Positions 17,251 through 25,430 of a DNA stretch of 64,000 nucleotides are shown here, piece by piece. The position numbers and the translations under genes were made by a program. The DNA comes from Mumia sp050632745. Its GTDB lineage: Bacteria > Actinomycetota > Actinomycetes > Propionibacteriales > Nocardioidaceae. Positions within the stretch are counted from its first letter, which is position 1, and each line of letters starts with the position of its first letter. Location of the stretch: contig NZ_JBODSD010000001.1 in assembly GCF_050632745.1 (NCBI RefSeq), positions 434,001 to 498,000 on the forward strand, written 5' to 3'. Below the pieces are notes generated by a model, which saw nothing but the letters and a program-made list of their open reading frames with translations, did no database searches and had not been told where the DNA came from.

Positions 17251-18399
17251 ATGACGATCGACACCACGCAAGAACGCAAGGTCGGCTCCGAGCAGGTCCA
17301 GGTCCGGATCGTCGACAGCGACGTCCATCCGACCCCCCGCTACGGGGAGATCGACGAGTTCATCTCGGACAGTCTTCGTGCGCTGCTCGCTCAGCGCAGC
17401 GCGATGTCGGGCAACCCCGTCTACTACGACGCGCCGGACTACAACCACGCCTTCGCGATGCGGACGGACTCGTTCCCCGACGACGGGAACTTCGCCGGGT
17501 CCGACCCCGACCTCACGTTCCGCCAGCTGATCATGGATGCGGGTTCTGACATCGCGATCCTGGGCCCGCTGCCGAACGGCGGGCAGACCGACGAGGAGGC
17601 GCACGAGCTCGCCGCCGCGTACAACCAGTGGCAGGACAAGTGCTGGCTCGACAGCGAGAACAACTGGCACCAGCGCTATCGCGGCTCGATCTGCGCCGCG
17701 ATCGAGATGCCGGAGGCCGGCGCACGCGAGATCGAGGAGTGGGTCGGGCACCCGTACATGTCCCAGGTCCTCATCAACGCCGAGCCGCGCCCGTCCTGGG
17801 GTCACCCGAAGTACGACCCGATCTGGGCCGCCGCGACCCGGCACGACATCCCCGTGGCATGCCACCTCGGGCGCGGTCAGCACAACGAGCTGCCGATGTC
17901 GCCGGTCGGGTTCATGACCTACAACCACGACCTGATGGTGTCGTACTCGATGCTCGCCGCCAACCAGGTGATGAGCCTGATCTTCGACGGCGTCTTCGAC
18001 CGCTTCCCGACGCTGAAGATCGTCCTCATCGAGCACGCGTTCAACTGGATCCTGCCGCTCATGTGGCGGATGGACGCGATCTACGCGGCGCGCGGCCCCG
18101 AGAACGGGCTGAAGCGCAAGCCGTCGGACTACGTGAAGGACCACATCTGGTTCACGACCCAGCCCCTGGACTACCCCGAGGACAAGCTGGAGCTCACCCA
18201 CGCGCTCGAGTGGATGGAGGCGGACAAGCTGCTGCTGTTCTCGTCGGACTACCCGCACTGGACGTTCGACGACCCGCAGTGGGTCGCCAAGCACATGCCC
18301 GAGCAGTGGCGCGACAAGATCATGTTCCAGAACTCGATCGAGCTCTTCCACCTGCCGAGCACGGTCCCTGCTCTGCCCGGTCAGAAGAGGCCGTACTAG
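17251..18399 (+). CDS. Amidohydrolase family 2 metal-dependent hydrolase/decarboxylase
   Basis: The 382-residue protein of the ACMSD-type TIM barrel keeps the metal and catalytic residues: VDSDVHPTP (Asp24, His26), ACHLGRG (His205), LIEHAFNW and FSSDYPHW (Asp333, His336). Members hydrolyse or decarboxylate ring-derived carboxylic acids, and the substrate here is unknown. GAGAGGAAGAG precedes ATG 17251. It lies between the inactive-looking paralogue and a Rieske ferredoxin whose start overlaps its stop, so all three are likely made together. Confidence 0.87.
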   Translation: MTIDTTQERKVGSEQVQVRIVDSDVHPTPRYGEIDEFISDSLRALLAQRSAMSGNPVYYDAPDYNHAFAMRTDSFPDDGNFAGSDPDLTFRQLIMDAGSDIAILGPLPNGGQTDEEAHELAAAYNQWQDKCWLDSENNWHQRYRGSICAAIEMPEAGAREIEEWVGHPYMSQVLINAEPRPSWGHPKYDPIWAAATRHDIPVACHLGRGQHNELPMSPVGFMTYNHDLMVSYSMLAANQVMSLIFDGVFDRFPTLKIVLIEHAFNWILPLMWRMDAIYAARGPENGLKRKPSDYVKDHIWFTTQPLDYPEDKLELTHALEWMEADKLLLFSSDYPHWTFDDPQWVAKHMPEQWRDKIMFQNSIELFHLPSTVPALPGQKRPY

Positions 18400-18794
18400 T
18401 GCGCGAGAGAGAGACGGTCAGGGCGCCGCTGGCCCGCGGGCGTGAGCACGTCGTCGCGACCGTGGACGAGATCGCGCCCGGAGGGTCGAAGCTCGTCCCG
18501 ATCGGGCGGTACGGCGTCGGCGTCTACAACGTCAACGGCAAGTTCTACGCGATCGCCAACTACTGCCCCCACGAGGGCGGACCGCTGTGCGGAGGCCGGA
18601 CCCACGGCCAGACCGTGGTCGACGCGGAGCGTCCCGGCGGCGCTGCCGAGGTCAGGGACGGCGAGTTCATCTACTGCCCGTGGCACCAGTGGGGCTTCGA
18701 GCTCGCCACCGGGACGACCGCGGTCAAGCCGGAGTGGAGCATCCGGACGTATCCCGTCCGGGTCGACGGCGAGAACGTGATCGTGACGGCATGA
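18399..18794 (+). CDS. Rieske-type [2Fe-2S] ferredoxin
   Basis: The 131-residue single-domain protein has both Rieske ligand pairs: Cys56-Pro-His58 in CPHEGGPLC and Cys93-Pro-Trp-His96 in CPWHQWGF. An insertion of about 20 residues (THGQTVVDAERPGGAAEVRD) lies between them. With no catalytic domain it should carry one electron, most likely between the NuoF-like flavoprotein and an oxygenase. GTG 18399 shares a base with the upstream TAG, giving tight translational coupling to the amidohydrolase. The oxygenase it serves is not in this gene group; the Rieske oxygenase at 26521 is one candidate. Confidence 0.85.
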   Translation: MRERETVRAPLARGREHVVATVDEIAPGGSKLVPIGRYGVGVYNVNGKFYAIANYCPHEGGPLCGGRTHGQTVVDAERPGGAAEVRDGEFIYCPWHQWGFELATGTTAVKPEWSIRTYPVRVDGENVIVTA

Positions 18795-18804
18795 GAGGAC
18801 ACCG

Positions 18805-20112
18805 ATGAGCCTGACAGCAGACGACGCCGTCGCCATGGAGGCCGTGGCGTCCTACCCCAGCATCGCGCCGCGTCTCGTCACGAGCCTTGCCGAGCGCGAG
18901 GACCTTGCCGCGTACCTCGCGAGCGGAGGCTATGCGCCGGTCGACGACGCCGACCGGCTGCTGGACGACGTCCTGCAGGCCGGCGTACGGGGTCGCGGCG
19001 GAGCGGCGTTCCCGATCAGCCAGAAGATCGCGACCGTGCGGGCGAACGGGTCGCCGGTCGTGGTGGCCAACGGCGAGGAGGGCGAGCCTGCCTCGATCAA
19101 GGACCGTTGGCTGCTGCGGCACCGGCCGCACCTCGTGCTCGACGGGCTGCGGCTCGCCGCGCTCATGGTCGAGACGGAGGATCTTCACGTCTACGTGTCC
19201 GACGAGGCCGGCGCGCTCAGCGTCGGGCGCGCGCTCGACGAGCTGGCCGGGAGCGGTGTCTGGGACGCGCGTGTCACGGTGACCGTGGTCGAGCCGGCGT
19301 ACGTCGCCGGGGAGGAGACCGCCGCCGTCCAGGCCCTGAACGGGGGTCCCGCGCTGCCGACCGACAAGCCTCCCCGACCGTTCGAGGAGGGTGTCGACGG
19401 GCGACCGACGATGGTCAGCAACGTCGAGACGCTGGCCAACCTGCCCGTCGTCCAGCGCCTCGGGCCGTCGGCGTACCGAGACGTGGGGACGGACACCTCG
19501 CCGGGCACCTTCCTCCTCACGCTCACGGGGTGCCGCTCGGCAGGCCTGTACGAGGTGCCCTTCGGAGAGACGCTGCGATCGGTGCTGACCTGGCTCGGGG
19601 AGGACGTCGAGTCGGTCGCTGGCCTTCTGATGGGCGGCTACTTCTCGGGAGTCGTCGGACCTCAGGGCCTCGACGTCCCGCTGGACCACGACGCGATGAC
19701 GGCGGCGGGCTCGGGGCTCGGGTGCGGCGCGGTCGCCGTGATCGCGTCGGGGCTCTGCCCGGTCACCGTGTCGGCCTCGGTGATGGCCTACTTCGCCCGG
19801 GAGAACGCCGGGCAGTGCGGGTCGTGCTTCAACGGCACGGCGGCGATGAGCGCGGTGCTGGGGGCGCTGGTCGACCACCGGGCGGAGGCCTCCGACGTCG
19901 AACGGCTGCGTCACTGGTCCTCGTTCCTCCGCGGGCGCGGGGCGTGCGGGACGCTCGACGGCGCGACGAACGTCGCGGCGAGCCTGCTGCGCGAGTTCCC
20001 CGACCTGGTCGCGGCGCACCTCGACGACGTCTGCGGCGTCTGCGGCGGGGGCGGGGCCCGACTGACCGACCCACCGTTCGCCGTGGCGCTGCCCACGCCG
20101 AGCACACAGTGA
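18805..20112 (+). CDS. Stand-alone NuoF-like NADH-binding flavoprotein
   Basis: The 435-residue protein aligns with the 51-kDa subunit of complex I: the FMN loop GVRGRGGAAFP, ANGEEGEPASIKDR, YVAGEETAAVQ, RPTMVSNVETLANLP and an SLBB segment (GLYEVPFGETLRSVL). The [4Fe-4S] motif is altered. Where NuoF has S-C-G-x-C-x2-C this one has N-A-G-Q-C-G-S-C, so Ala335 replaces the first ligand while Cys338, Cys341 and Cys381 remain. No NuoE, NuoG or other complex I gene is near. A role as an NADH:ferredoxin reductase for the adjacent Rieske protein and ferredoxin fits the context. A CGVCGGGG segment near the end could bind a metal. Confidence 0.85.
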   Translation: MSLTADDAVAMEAVASYPSIAPRLVTSLAEREDLAAYLASGGYAPVDDADRLLDDVLQAGVRGRGGAAFPISQKIATVRANGSPVVVANGEEGEPASIKDRWLLRHRPHLVLDGLRLAALMVETEDLHVYVSDEAGALSVGRALDELAGSGVWDARVTVTVVEPAYVAGEETAAVQALNGGPALPTDKPPRPFEEGVDGRPTMVSNVETLANLPVVQRLGPSAYRDVGTDTSPGTFLLTLTGCRSAGLYEVPFGETLRSVLTWLGEDVESVAGLLMGGYFSGVVGPQGLDVPLDHDAMTAAGSGLGCGAVAVIASGLCPVTVSASVMAYFARENAGQCGSCFNGTAAMSAVLGALVDHRAEASDVERLRHWSSFLRGRGACGTLDGATNVAASLLREFPDLVAAHLDDVCGVCGGGGARLTDPPFAVALPTPSTQ

Positions 20113-20125
20113 GGAGACCCCTGCG

Positions 20126-20392
20126 GTGAAGATCAAGCTCGACAGAACCCTCTGCGACGGATTCGGCCTGTGCGCCGACCACGCGCCTGAGACGTTCTCG
20201 CTCGACGAGTGGGGCTACGTCTCGCTCGTCGGGACGGGAGACGTCGCCCCGGAGGACGAGGAGGGCGTGCGGCGCGCCCTCCTGGACTGCCCCGTCCACG
20301 CGATCCTCACGCTGCCGCAGACCACGGCGACGCGATCCGCGACGGCCGAGACGACGCCCGCGATGGCGGGGGACAGGAGGCAGCACGGATGA
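20126..20392 (+). CDS. Single-cluster ferredoxin of the P450-associated [3Fe-4S]/[4Fe-4S] type
   Basis: The 88-residue protein has Cys10-DGFGL-Cys16 followed by ADHAPETF, and a distal Cys55-Pro56. That is the C-x5-C...C-P arrangement of actinobacterial ferredoxins that serve cytochromes P450 and other oxygenases. The central ligand position is Phe13, so a [3Fe-4S] cluster is the simplest reading. The last 25 residues are a disordered Thr/Ala-rich tail. GTG 20126 follows GGAG. No P450 lies in the window. It is coupled by ATGA to the next gene. Confidence 0.85.
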   Translation: MKIKLDRTLCDGFGLCADHAPETFSLDEWGYVSLVGTGDVAPEDEEGVRRALLDCPVHAILTLPQTTATRSATAETTPAMAGDRRQHG

Positions 20393-20703
20393 GCGACGCG
20401 ATCATGGTGGTCAAGACGAACCCGGTCGACGGGCGCGAGGACGAGTTCAACGCGTGGTACTCGAACGAGCACGTCCCGGAGATCCTGGCCGTCCCCGGCT
20501 TCGTCGGCGCGCGGCGCTACGTGGCGCTCGAGGACCCGGCGGACGCCGGCGACCCGGGCTTCCGGTACGTCGCGATCTACGAGATCGAGGGATCGGTGCC
20601 CGAGGCTCTCGCAGCCCTCGGTGCCGCTGGCATCGCGCCCGGTCCCGCGATGGACGAACGGACGTCCGTCGCCGTCTACTCGTCTTTCCCGCCTGTCAGT
20701 TAG
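20389..20703 (+). CDS. Small EthD-like dimeric alpha/beta-barrel protein
   Basis: The 104-residue protein starts with SDAIMVVKTNPVDG, then FNAWYSNEHVPEILAVPGF and ARRYVA. This is the strand-helix pattern of EthD and related dimeric ferredoxin-fold proteins, which often accompany oxygenase or P450 pathways as small catalytic or helper proteins. It is the last gene of the array that begins at 7012 and overlaps the ferredoxin stop by four bases. Its stop lies directly against operator O3. Exact function unknown. Confidence 0.7.
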   Translation: MSDAIMVVKTNPVDGREDEFNAWYSNEHVPEILAVPGFVGARRYVALEDPADAGDPGFRYVAIYEIEGSVPEALAALGAAGIAPGPAMDERTSVAVYSSFPPVS

Positions 20704-20719
20704 CCAATCAACTGGTCGG
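20704..20719. promoter_or_regulatory. Regulon operator O3 (CCAATC-AACT-GGTCGG)
   Basis: The site begins one base after the stop of the previous gene. TAGCCT at 20744-20749 followed by six bases reaches GTG 20756, so the downstream thioesterase mRNA is probably leaderless. The operator covers the -35 region, the same geometry as O1. Confidence 0.6.
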
Positions 20720-20755
20720 TTGACTACGGCAGGCGGACGGCTCTAGCCTGAGGTC

Positions 20756-21508
20756 GTGCAGATGCGACCGCAGGCGACCAGCAGCAGCCCTGGCGAGAGG
20801 CCCAGCCTCGTCTCGTACTCGAGGACCATGCTCGCGCCGGAGGAGCTTGCCCGCCGCGACCGGGCGTACGCGGCGCTCACCGAGGCCGTGCGAGAGCTGT
20901 GCGACGCGCAGCTGAGGACCGAGGTCGACCTCGACGAGGTCGGAGCGGTCACGGCCGAGGTGCACGCCGTGACCGCTCGGCTCCTCGTCGCGGCGCGCGA
21001 GCGCTCCTTCGGCATCGAGCTCGGTCACGACGGTGGTGCGCGCGAGCACGGCAACGCCGTCCTCGGGCTGCGCAACCCGTTCGCCTGTGCGGTCGGCAGG
21101 CGGGCGATGTTCTGGGACGACCGTGGGGCACGCGCGACGTTGGAGCTCGACGCGCTGTACGAGGGGCCGCCCGGATGCGTCCACGGCGGGGTCTTGTCCC
21201 TCGTCTTCGACCAGCTGTTCACCGAGGCGGCGGCTGCGGTGGGTCAGCTCGGCATGACGGCGGAGCTGACCGTCACCTACCGACGCCCGACCCCGCTCGG
21301 CACCGTGACGGTCGACGCGTGGCTGGAGGTGGCCGACGGCCGCAAGCGTCGCATGCGCGCGACGTGCCACGACGGCGACGGCAACCTCACCGCCGAGGCA
21401 GAGGCGCTCCTCGTCCTGCCGCGATGGCTCGAGGGCTCGGACGCGATCTGGCCGAAGCGGCCGCCGCTGGACGCGGTCAGCACCGACGGTCCCTCGGCGC
21501 GTCGGTGA
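20756..21508 (+). CDS. Hotdog-fold thioesterase, PaaI-like
   Basis: The 250-residue protein carries a C-terminal hotdog domain with GPPGCVHGGVLSLVFDQLFTEA (about residues 140-160) and TAELTVTYRRPTPLGTVTV, typical of PaaI-like acyl-CoA thioesterases. These release CoA from aberrant or inhibitory thioesters. The first 90 residues are helical and similar in plan to the thioesterase at 41047. It probably starts at GTG 20756 without a leader; ATG 20762 is an alternative. It converges on the ligase gene at 21534 with a 25-base gap. Confidence 0.8.
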   Translation: MQMRPQATSSSPGERPSLVSYSRTMLAPEELARRDRAYAALTEAVRELCDAQLRTEVDLDEVGAVTAEVHAVTARLLVAARERSFGIELGHDGGAREHGNAVLGLRNPFACAVGRRAMFWDDRGARATLELDALYEGPPGCVHGGVLSLVFDQLFTEAAAAVGQLGMTAELTVTYRRPTPLGTVTVDAWLEVADGRKRRMRATCHDGDGNLTAEAEALLVLPRWLEGSDAIWPKRPPLDAVSTDGPSARR

Positions 21509-21533
21509 GCTGGCGGCGACGCCTGTCCTCGAC

Positions 21534-23261
21534 TCAGCGGGCGGTGGAGATCCAGTCGCGTACGTCGCGCTTCAGCACCTTGCCGCTGGCGTTCCTCGGG
21601 AGCGGGGTGTCGCGCACGTACCACGCGCTCGGCACCTTGAACGCCGCCAGCTCCGCGGACGCGAGCGTTCGCAGCGCGTCGACGTCGACCCGCGCGTCCT
21701 CGTGCGGGACGACGACGGCCGCGACCGCCTCGCCCAGGTCCGGGTCGGGGACGGCGACCACGGCCACCTCCGCGACCGTGGGGTGCGTGCCCAGCACGCG
21801 CTCGACCTCGGCGGGGTAGACGTTCTCGCCGCCGCGGATGATCACGTCCTTCAGGCGGTCGACGAGGCGCAGCCGGCCAGCGGCGTCGAAGACGCCGAGG
21901 TCGCCGGAGCGGAACCAGCCGTCGGTGAAGGCCGTCTCGGTCTCGCCCGGCGTCCAGTAGCCGGCCACGACCTGGGGTCCCCGGACCCACACCTCGCCGA
22001 CCTCCCCGGTGGCGACCTCCGCGCCGACGTCGTCGACGAGCCTCACCTCCGCGCCCGGCACGGGGAACCCGGCGACCTGCGGGTTCGCCACGACCGCGGC
22101 GCCGCTCTGCTGCACGGCCGACGACGTCGTCTCGGTCATGCCGTACCCGTGGTTGATCGACACCTGAGGTCCGACACGGCTCAGGACGAGCTCGACGAGC
22201 TCGGTCGCTCCCGGCGAACCCCCGATGCCGATCGACGAGACGCGTGAGAGGTCGTACGACGCGAGTGCCGGCGAGGCGAGCAGCCGGCGCAGCATCGTGG
22301 GGACCAGGACCAGCGCGGTGATCTCCTCGCGGACGCAGAGGTCGAGCGCCTCCTCGGTGTCCCAGCGGTACATCAGCACCATCTTCATCCCACCGGCGGC
22401 GGCGTTGTAGACCGACGAGACGCCGCCGATGTGGAACAGCGGGAACGGGTTGAGCATCGCCGGCTGGGCGGTGGGCATCGGAGCGACAGCGTCGTCGCCG
22501 GCGATCTGCCGGGCGACCTCCGCCTGGAACCCCATCGTCATCATCAACGTGGTGTGGTTGCGGTGCGTCGCCAGAGCGCCCTTCGGCCGTCCCGTCGTCC
22601 CGGACGTGTAGATGATCGTGGCGGGATCGTCGGGGCCGACGTCGCACGGAGGCAGGGCGTCGTGCGCGGGAGCGTTCGCGAGCAGCTGGTCCCAGCTCCG
22701 GTGGGGTGCAAGGACGGGCTCGTCCCTCCGGGTGACGACTGTCGTGGGGAGGGCGTCGCCGGGGCTGACGGCCGTACGCAGCCTGTCCCAGCGCTCCCCG
22801 TCGGCGACGAGGACCGCCGGTGCGCAGTCCTCGACCGCCCACCGCAGCTCGCTGCCGGTCCACCAGGCGTTGAGCGGCACGGCGATCGCGCCGAGGGCCT
22901 GGGCCGCCCAGAAGGTGATGACGAGCTCGGGGACGTTGCGCATCGCGATCGCGACCCGGTCGCCCTTCGTGACGCCGAGGTCGTCGCGCAGCACGTGGGC
23001 GAGGGTGGCGACCTGCGCGTACAGGTCGTCGTACGTCAGCCGCTCCGCCTCGTACACCAGCGCGTCTCGCTCGCCGTGCGCGCGTACTCCCTCGAGCACG
23101 GCGCGCAGGCTGGTGGGCGCGTGCCGGTACGCCCGGACGGTCCGCCCGTCGGCGACCGTCTCCACGAGCTCGTACGGGGCGCCCGGCGCCAGCAGCGCGG
23201 CGCGCACGCCCTCCTCCGTCACGGCCGCGGCGGGAGAGGTCTCCTCCGTGCGGGCGCTCAC
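21534..23261 (-). CDS. Acyl-CoA synthetase (AMP-forming, ANL superfamily)
   Basis: The 575-residue enzyme has the AMP-binding P-loop TIIYTSGTTGRPKGA, the YGMTET adenine-binding motif, DGWFRSGDLG, and the C-terminal DRLKDVIIRGGENVYP with the catalytic Lys in PRNASGKVLKRD. It activates a carboxylic acid to its CoA thioester with ATP. GTG 23261 overlaps the stop of the kinase gene. It is the last of three coupled genes (24298-25317, 23258-24301, this one), so ligase and kinase probably act on the same acid. A longer frame reaching 24254 is only the kinase gene's shadow. Confidence 0.92.
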   Translation of the reverse strand: MSARTEETSPAAAVTEEGVRAALLAPGAPYELVETVADGRTVRAYRHAPTSLRAVLEGVRAHGERDALVYEAERLTYDDLYAQVATLAHVLRDDLGVTKGDRVAIAMRNVPELVITFWAAQALGAIAVPLNAWWTGSELRWAVEDCAPAVLVADGERWDRLRTAVSPGDALPTTVVTRRDEPVLAPHRSWDQLLANAPAHDALPPCDVGPDDPATIIYTSGTTGRPKGALATHRNHTTLMMTMGFQAEVARQIAGDDAVAPMPTAQPAMLNPFPLFHIGGVSSVYNAAAGGMKMVLMYRWDTEEALDLCVREEITALVLVPTMLRRLLASPALASYDLSRVSSIGIGGSPGATELVELVLSRVGPQVSINHGYGMTETTSSAVQQSGAAVVANPQVAGFPVPGAEVRLVDDVGAEVATGEVGEVWVRGPQVVAGYWTPGETETAFTDGWFRSGDLGVFDAAGRLRLVDRLKDVIIRGGENVYPAEVERVLGTHPTVAEVAVVAVPDPDLGEAVAAVVVPHEDARVDVDALRTLASAELAAFKVPSAWYVRDTPLPRNASGKVLKRDVRDWISTAR

Positions 23262-24301
23262 CGCAGCTCCTCCGCAGCGCGCTCGGCCCACAGGTCGGTC
23301 GTGCGCAGGAAGGTGCCGGAGTCGGTGTCGTCGCCCATCGCCCCGGTGCGGAAGCGGACTGCCGTCCGGAGGCACAGGCAGGCGAGCCGCCAGCTGGCGA
23401 GGGAGCGGTAGAGGGGCAGGTCGTCGACGGACGCGCCGGTTGCGGCGACGTACGTGTCCACGACCTCGTCGGGACGCAGCGACCCCGGTGCGGTCGTGGG
23501 CGGCGGGGTCCCGAGCATCGCCTCGGCGGGAGCGTCCCAGAAGACCAGCAGCGAGCCGAGGTCGGCGAGCGGCTCGCCGCGGGTGACCAGCTCCCAGTCG
23601 AGGATCGCGCGGATCGACCCGTCCGGTCCGGTGATCGTGTTGCCGAGCCGGTAGTCGCCGTGCACGAGGCGACCGGCGGTGTCGGCTGGGAGGCGGCGCG
23701 CGAGGTCGTCGCCGAGCACGCGCAGCGAGGCGAGGTGCTGGGTGACCTCCGGACCCGCCGTCTCCGCGATCGAGGCGAGGATGGACCGCCAGCGCCGGAT
23801 CTGGCGCCCGTTGTAGTTCTCCTTCGGCCCGAGGTCCCCGAGCCCGACCGCCTCGGGGTCGACGGCGTGCAGCGCGGCGAGCGCGGTGGTGAGGTTCGTC
23901 GTGGCCGTCCGCAGCGTGGCGGCGTCGAACGCCTGCTCGGCCTGCGCGGCCCCCGTCACGACGAGGCCGTCGACGAAGTCGGTGACGTGGCACGGGACGC
24001 CCAACGGGTCCTCGGCGGTGCCGGTCATCCGCACCCGCGGGACCGGGACGTCGGTCTCCCCCAGGGCGGACATCGTGCGCGACTCGCGGGCAGGGTCGTG
24101 GGCGCCGCCGCCGGCCTGCCCGCGCGGCGGCTGGCGCAGGACCCAGGTGCGTCCGGCCGTGTCGATCACGCGCGAGGTCAGCATGCTGTAGCCGCCGGTG
24201 ATGCGTTCGACCCGAAACGGGGGGACCGCCTCGACGAGCCCGTGGGCGAGCCACGCCTCGACCTCGGGGGCGAGCATCGTGGACCGCGTGGAGGTCGTCA
24301 T
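23258..24301 (-). CDS. Phosphotransferase (APH/ACAD10-like kinase), possible hydroxyacyl-CoA kinase
   Basis: The 347-residue kinase-fold protein has the Gly-rich start ITGGYSMLTSRV, the catalytic loop His214-Gly-Asp216-YRLGN221 and the metal-binding ILDWE (Asp235, Glu237). Related kinases (the N-terminal part of human ACAD10/11 and Pseudomonas LvaA) phosphorylate 4-hydroxyacyl-CoA before an acyl-CoA dehydrogenase-fold partner removes phosphate. Here it is coupled by overlaps to an acyl-CoA ligase, so the same job is plausible; an antibiotic-kinase role is unlikely. It has no dedicated dehydrogenase in its operon, though several lie elsewhere in the regulon. Confidence 0.85.
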   Translation of the reverse strand: MTTSTRSTMLAPEVEAWLAHGLVEAVPPFRVERITGGYSMLTSRVIDTAGRTWVLRQPPRGQAGGGAHDPARESRTMSALGETDVPVPRVRMTGTAEDPLGVPCHVTDFVDGLVVTGAAQAEQAFDAATLRTATTNLTTALAALHAVDPEAVGLGDLGPKENYNGRQIRRWRSILASIAETAGPEVTQHLASLRVLGDDLARRLPADTAGRLVHGDYRLGNTITGPDGSIRAILDWELVTRGEPLADLGSLLVFWDAPAEAMLGTPPPTTAPGSLRPDEVVDTYVAATGASVDDLPLYRSLASWRLACLCLRTAVRFRTGAMGDDTDSGTFLRTTDLWAERAAEELR

Positions 24302-25317
24302 CGTGACGACATCCCGATCGGCAGGCCGTCGTCCAGCTGGTCGAGGATCTCGACGATGCCGGTGCCTCGTCGGCCGTCGCTGGTGGAGAACTCGTACGGG
24401 GCGTACCCGATGCGGGTCTCGAGCACCGTGCCGTCGTCGTCCGGGCGGTTGTGCCGGAGCGGGACGTACGTCGCCGGCGGGCGCGCGGCGGCCGTCAGGG
24501 TCACCGGGCCCTCGGCGGTCTGCACGTCGCAGACGACCCGCTCGCCGAAGCCGTCCGGCGTCCACGTGACGTCGACGGCGTCGAACGTCGCCTCGCTCAG
24601 GGCACCGTCGCGGACGACCGCGGCCTCGCGGGTGATCTGACCGTCGCGCCGCGCCACCTGGAGGACCATGAGCGCGCTGCCGTCGTCGAGGGAGGCGGTG
24701 ATCCAGCGGTACCAGAGCGGGCCGGCCCAGTCGCGGGGGCCCCACGAGTGGTCGCGCAGCCCCGCGGCCTTCTCGAGCGGGTAGGTGGTGCCGTCGACGG
24801 TGATGGTGCCGTCGACGCCGATGAACTGCTCGAAGTGTCCCCACGCCATCGTCGACTCGACGTACTTGTCGGGGTCGTCACCGTTCGTCCCGAAGGGCCG
24901 GCCGTGGGCGTGGACGGCGAGGTCGAGCGTCACCCGCCGACGAGGAGCCTCCTTGAACGCGGCGCGCGGCTCGGTGAGCACACGGGGGTCGGTGAAGGAC
25001 GCGAGCTCGCCCTCGTACCGGAGGCGCTGGCGCACGTGGGGCTCGAGGATGTCGATCTGCAGCCCGCCCACCTTGATCTGGTCGACCGTCACCTCGCGTG
25101 TCCGCTCGTGGCCGAAGAGGGTCTCGTCCGGCAGGAACAGGAGGACGGACGCCTGGCCGGCGGGCTGGTTGGCCTGCATCGCGACCCGGACCCAGCCGGT
25201 GATGCCGGAGGCCGTCGAGGAGAAGTTGTAGTAGGTGCTCTCGTTGTACGCCGGGTCGTCGTTCGGCGTGTGCCGGAACTCGTGCTCCGGGGCGATCGAC
25301 TCCGCGAGCATGCCCAT
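24298..25317 (-). CDS. CrtC/AttH-like (lipocalin-type) protein of unknown substrate
   Basis: The 339-residue mostly-beta protein has the motif AAGLRDHSWGPRDWAGPLWYRW in its middle, which resembles the His/Trp motif of hydroxyneurosporene synthase (CrtC) and AttH-like proteins. Those act as hydratases or bind lipids and terpenoids. MGMLAESIAPEHEF at the N-terminus gives no signal peptide. ATG 25317 follows GGAGG; ATG 25311 is close. It is first in the operon with the kinase and ligase, under divergent operator O4. A role in hydrating or binding a hydrophobic substrate before CoA activation is my inference. Confidence 0.7.
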   Translation of the reverse strand: MGMLAESIAPEHEFRHTPNDDPAYNESTYYNFSSTASGITGWVRVAMQANQPAGQASVLLFLPDETLFGHERTREVTVDQIKVGGLQIDILEPHVRQRLRYEGELASFTDPRVLTEPRAAFKEAPRRRVTLDLAVHAHGRPFGTNGDDPDKYVESTMAWGHFEQFIGVDGTITVDGTTYPLEKAAGLRDHSWGPRDWAGPLWYRWITASLDDGSALMVLQVARRDGQITREAAVVRDGALSEATFDAVDVTWTPDGFGERVVCDVQTAEGPVTLTAAARPPATYVPLRHNRPDDDGTVLETRIGYAPYEFSTSDGRRGTGIVEILDQLDDGLPIGMSSR

Positions 25318-25337
25318 GCCAACCCTCCAGCTACTAG

Positions 25338-25353
25338 CCAACCGAATGGTTGG
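25338..25353. promoter_or_regulatory. Regulon operator O4 (CCAACC-GAAT-GGTTGG), divergent promoter
   Basis: This is the best copy: two perfect 6-bp arms around a 4-base spacer. It lies between the starts at 25317 (minus) and 25431 (plus). TAACCT at 25354-25359 touches its right edge as a plus-strand -10, and CTACTA at 25331-25336 is a possible minus-strand -10, so one bound dimer could shut both directions. Confidence 0.75.
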
Positions 25354-25430
25354 TAACCTAAGGATGCCGGCTCCTGCTGTCAAGCGGCGCGGGGGCCGGC
25401 GAGCCAGGAGCACGAGACGGAGGAGGCACG

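Noticed and set aside
21534..24254. A 906-residue open frame that would fuse another domain to the acyl-CoA ligase
   Set aside because: The N-terminal part is an Arg/Pro-rich out-of-frame shadow of the kinase gene. The ligase has its own GTG at 23261 with GGAGGAG before it and the usual GTGA overlap.
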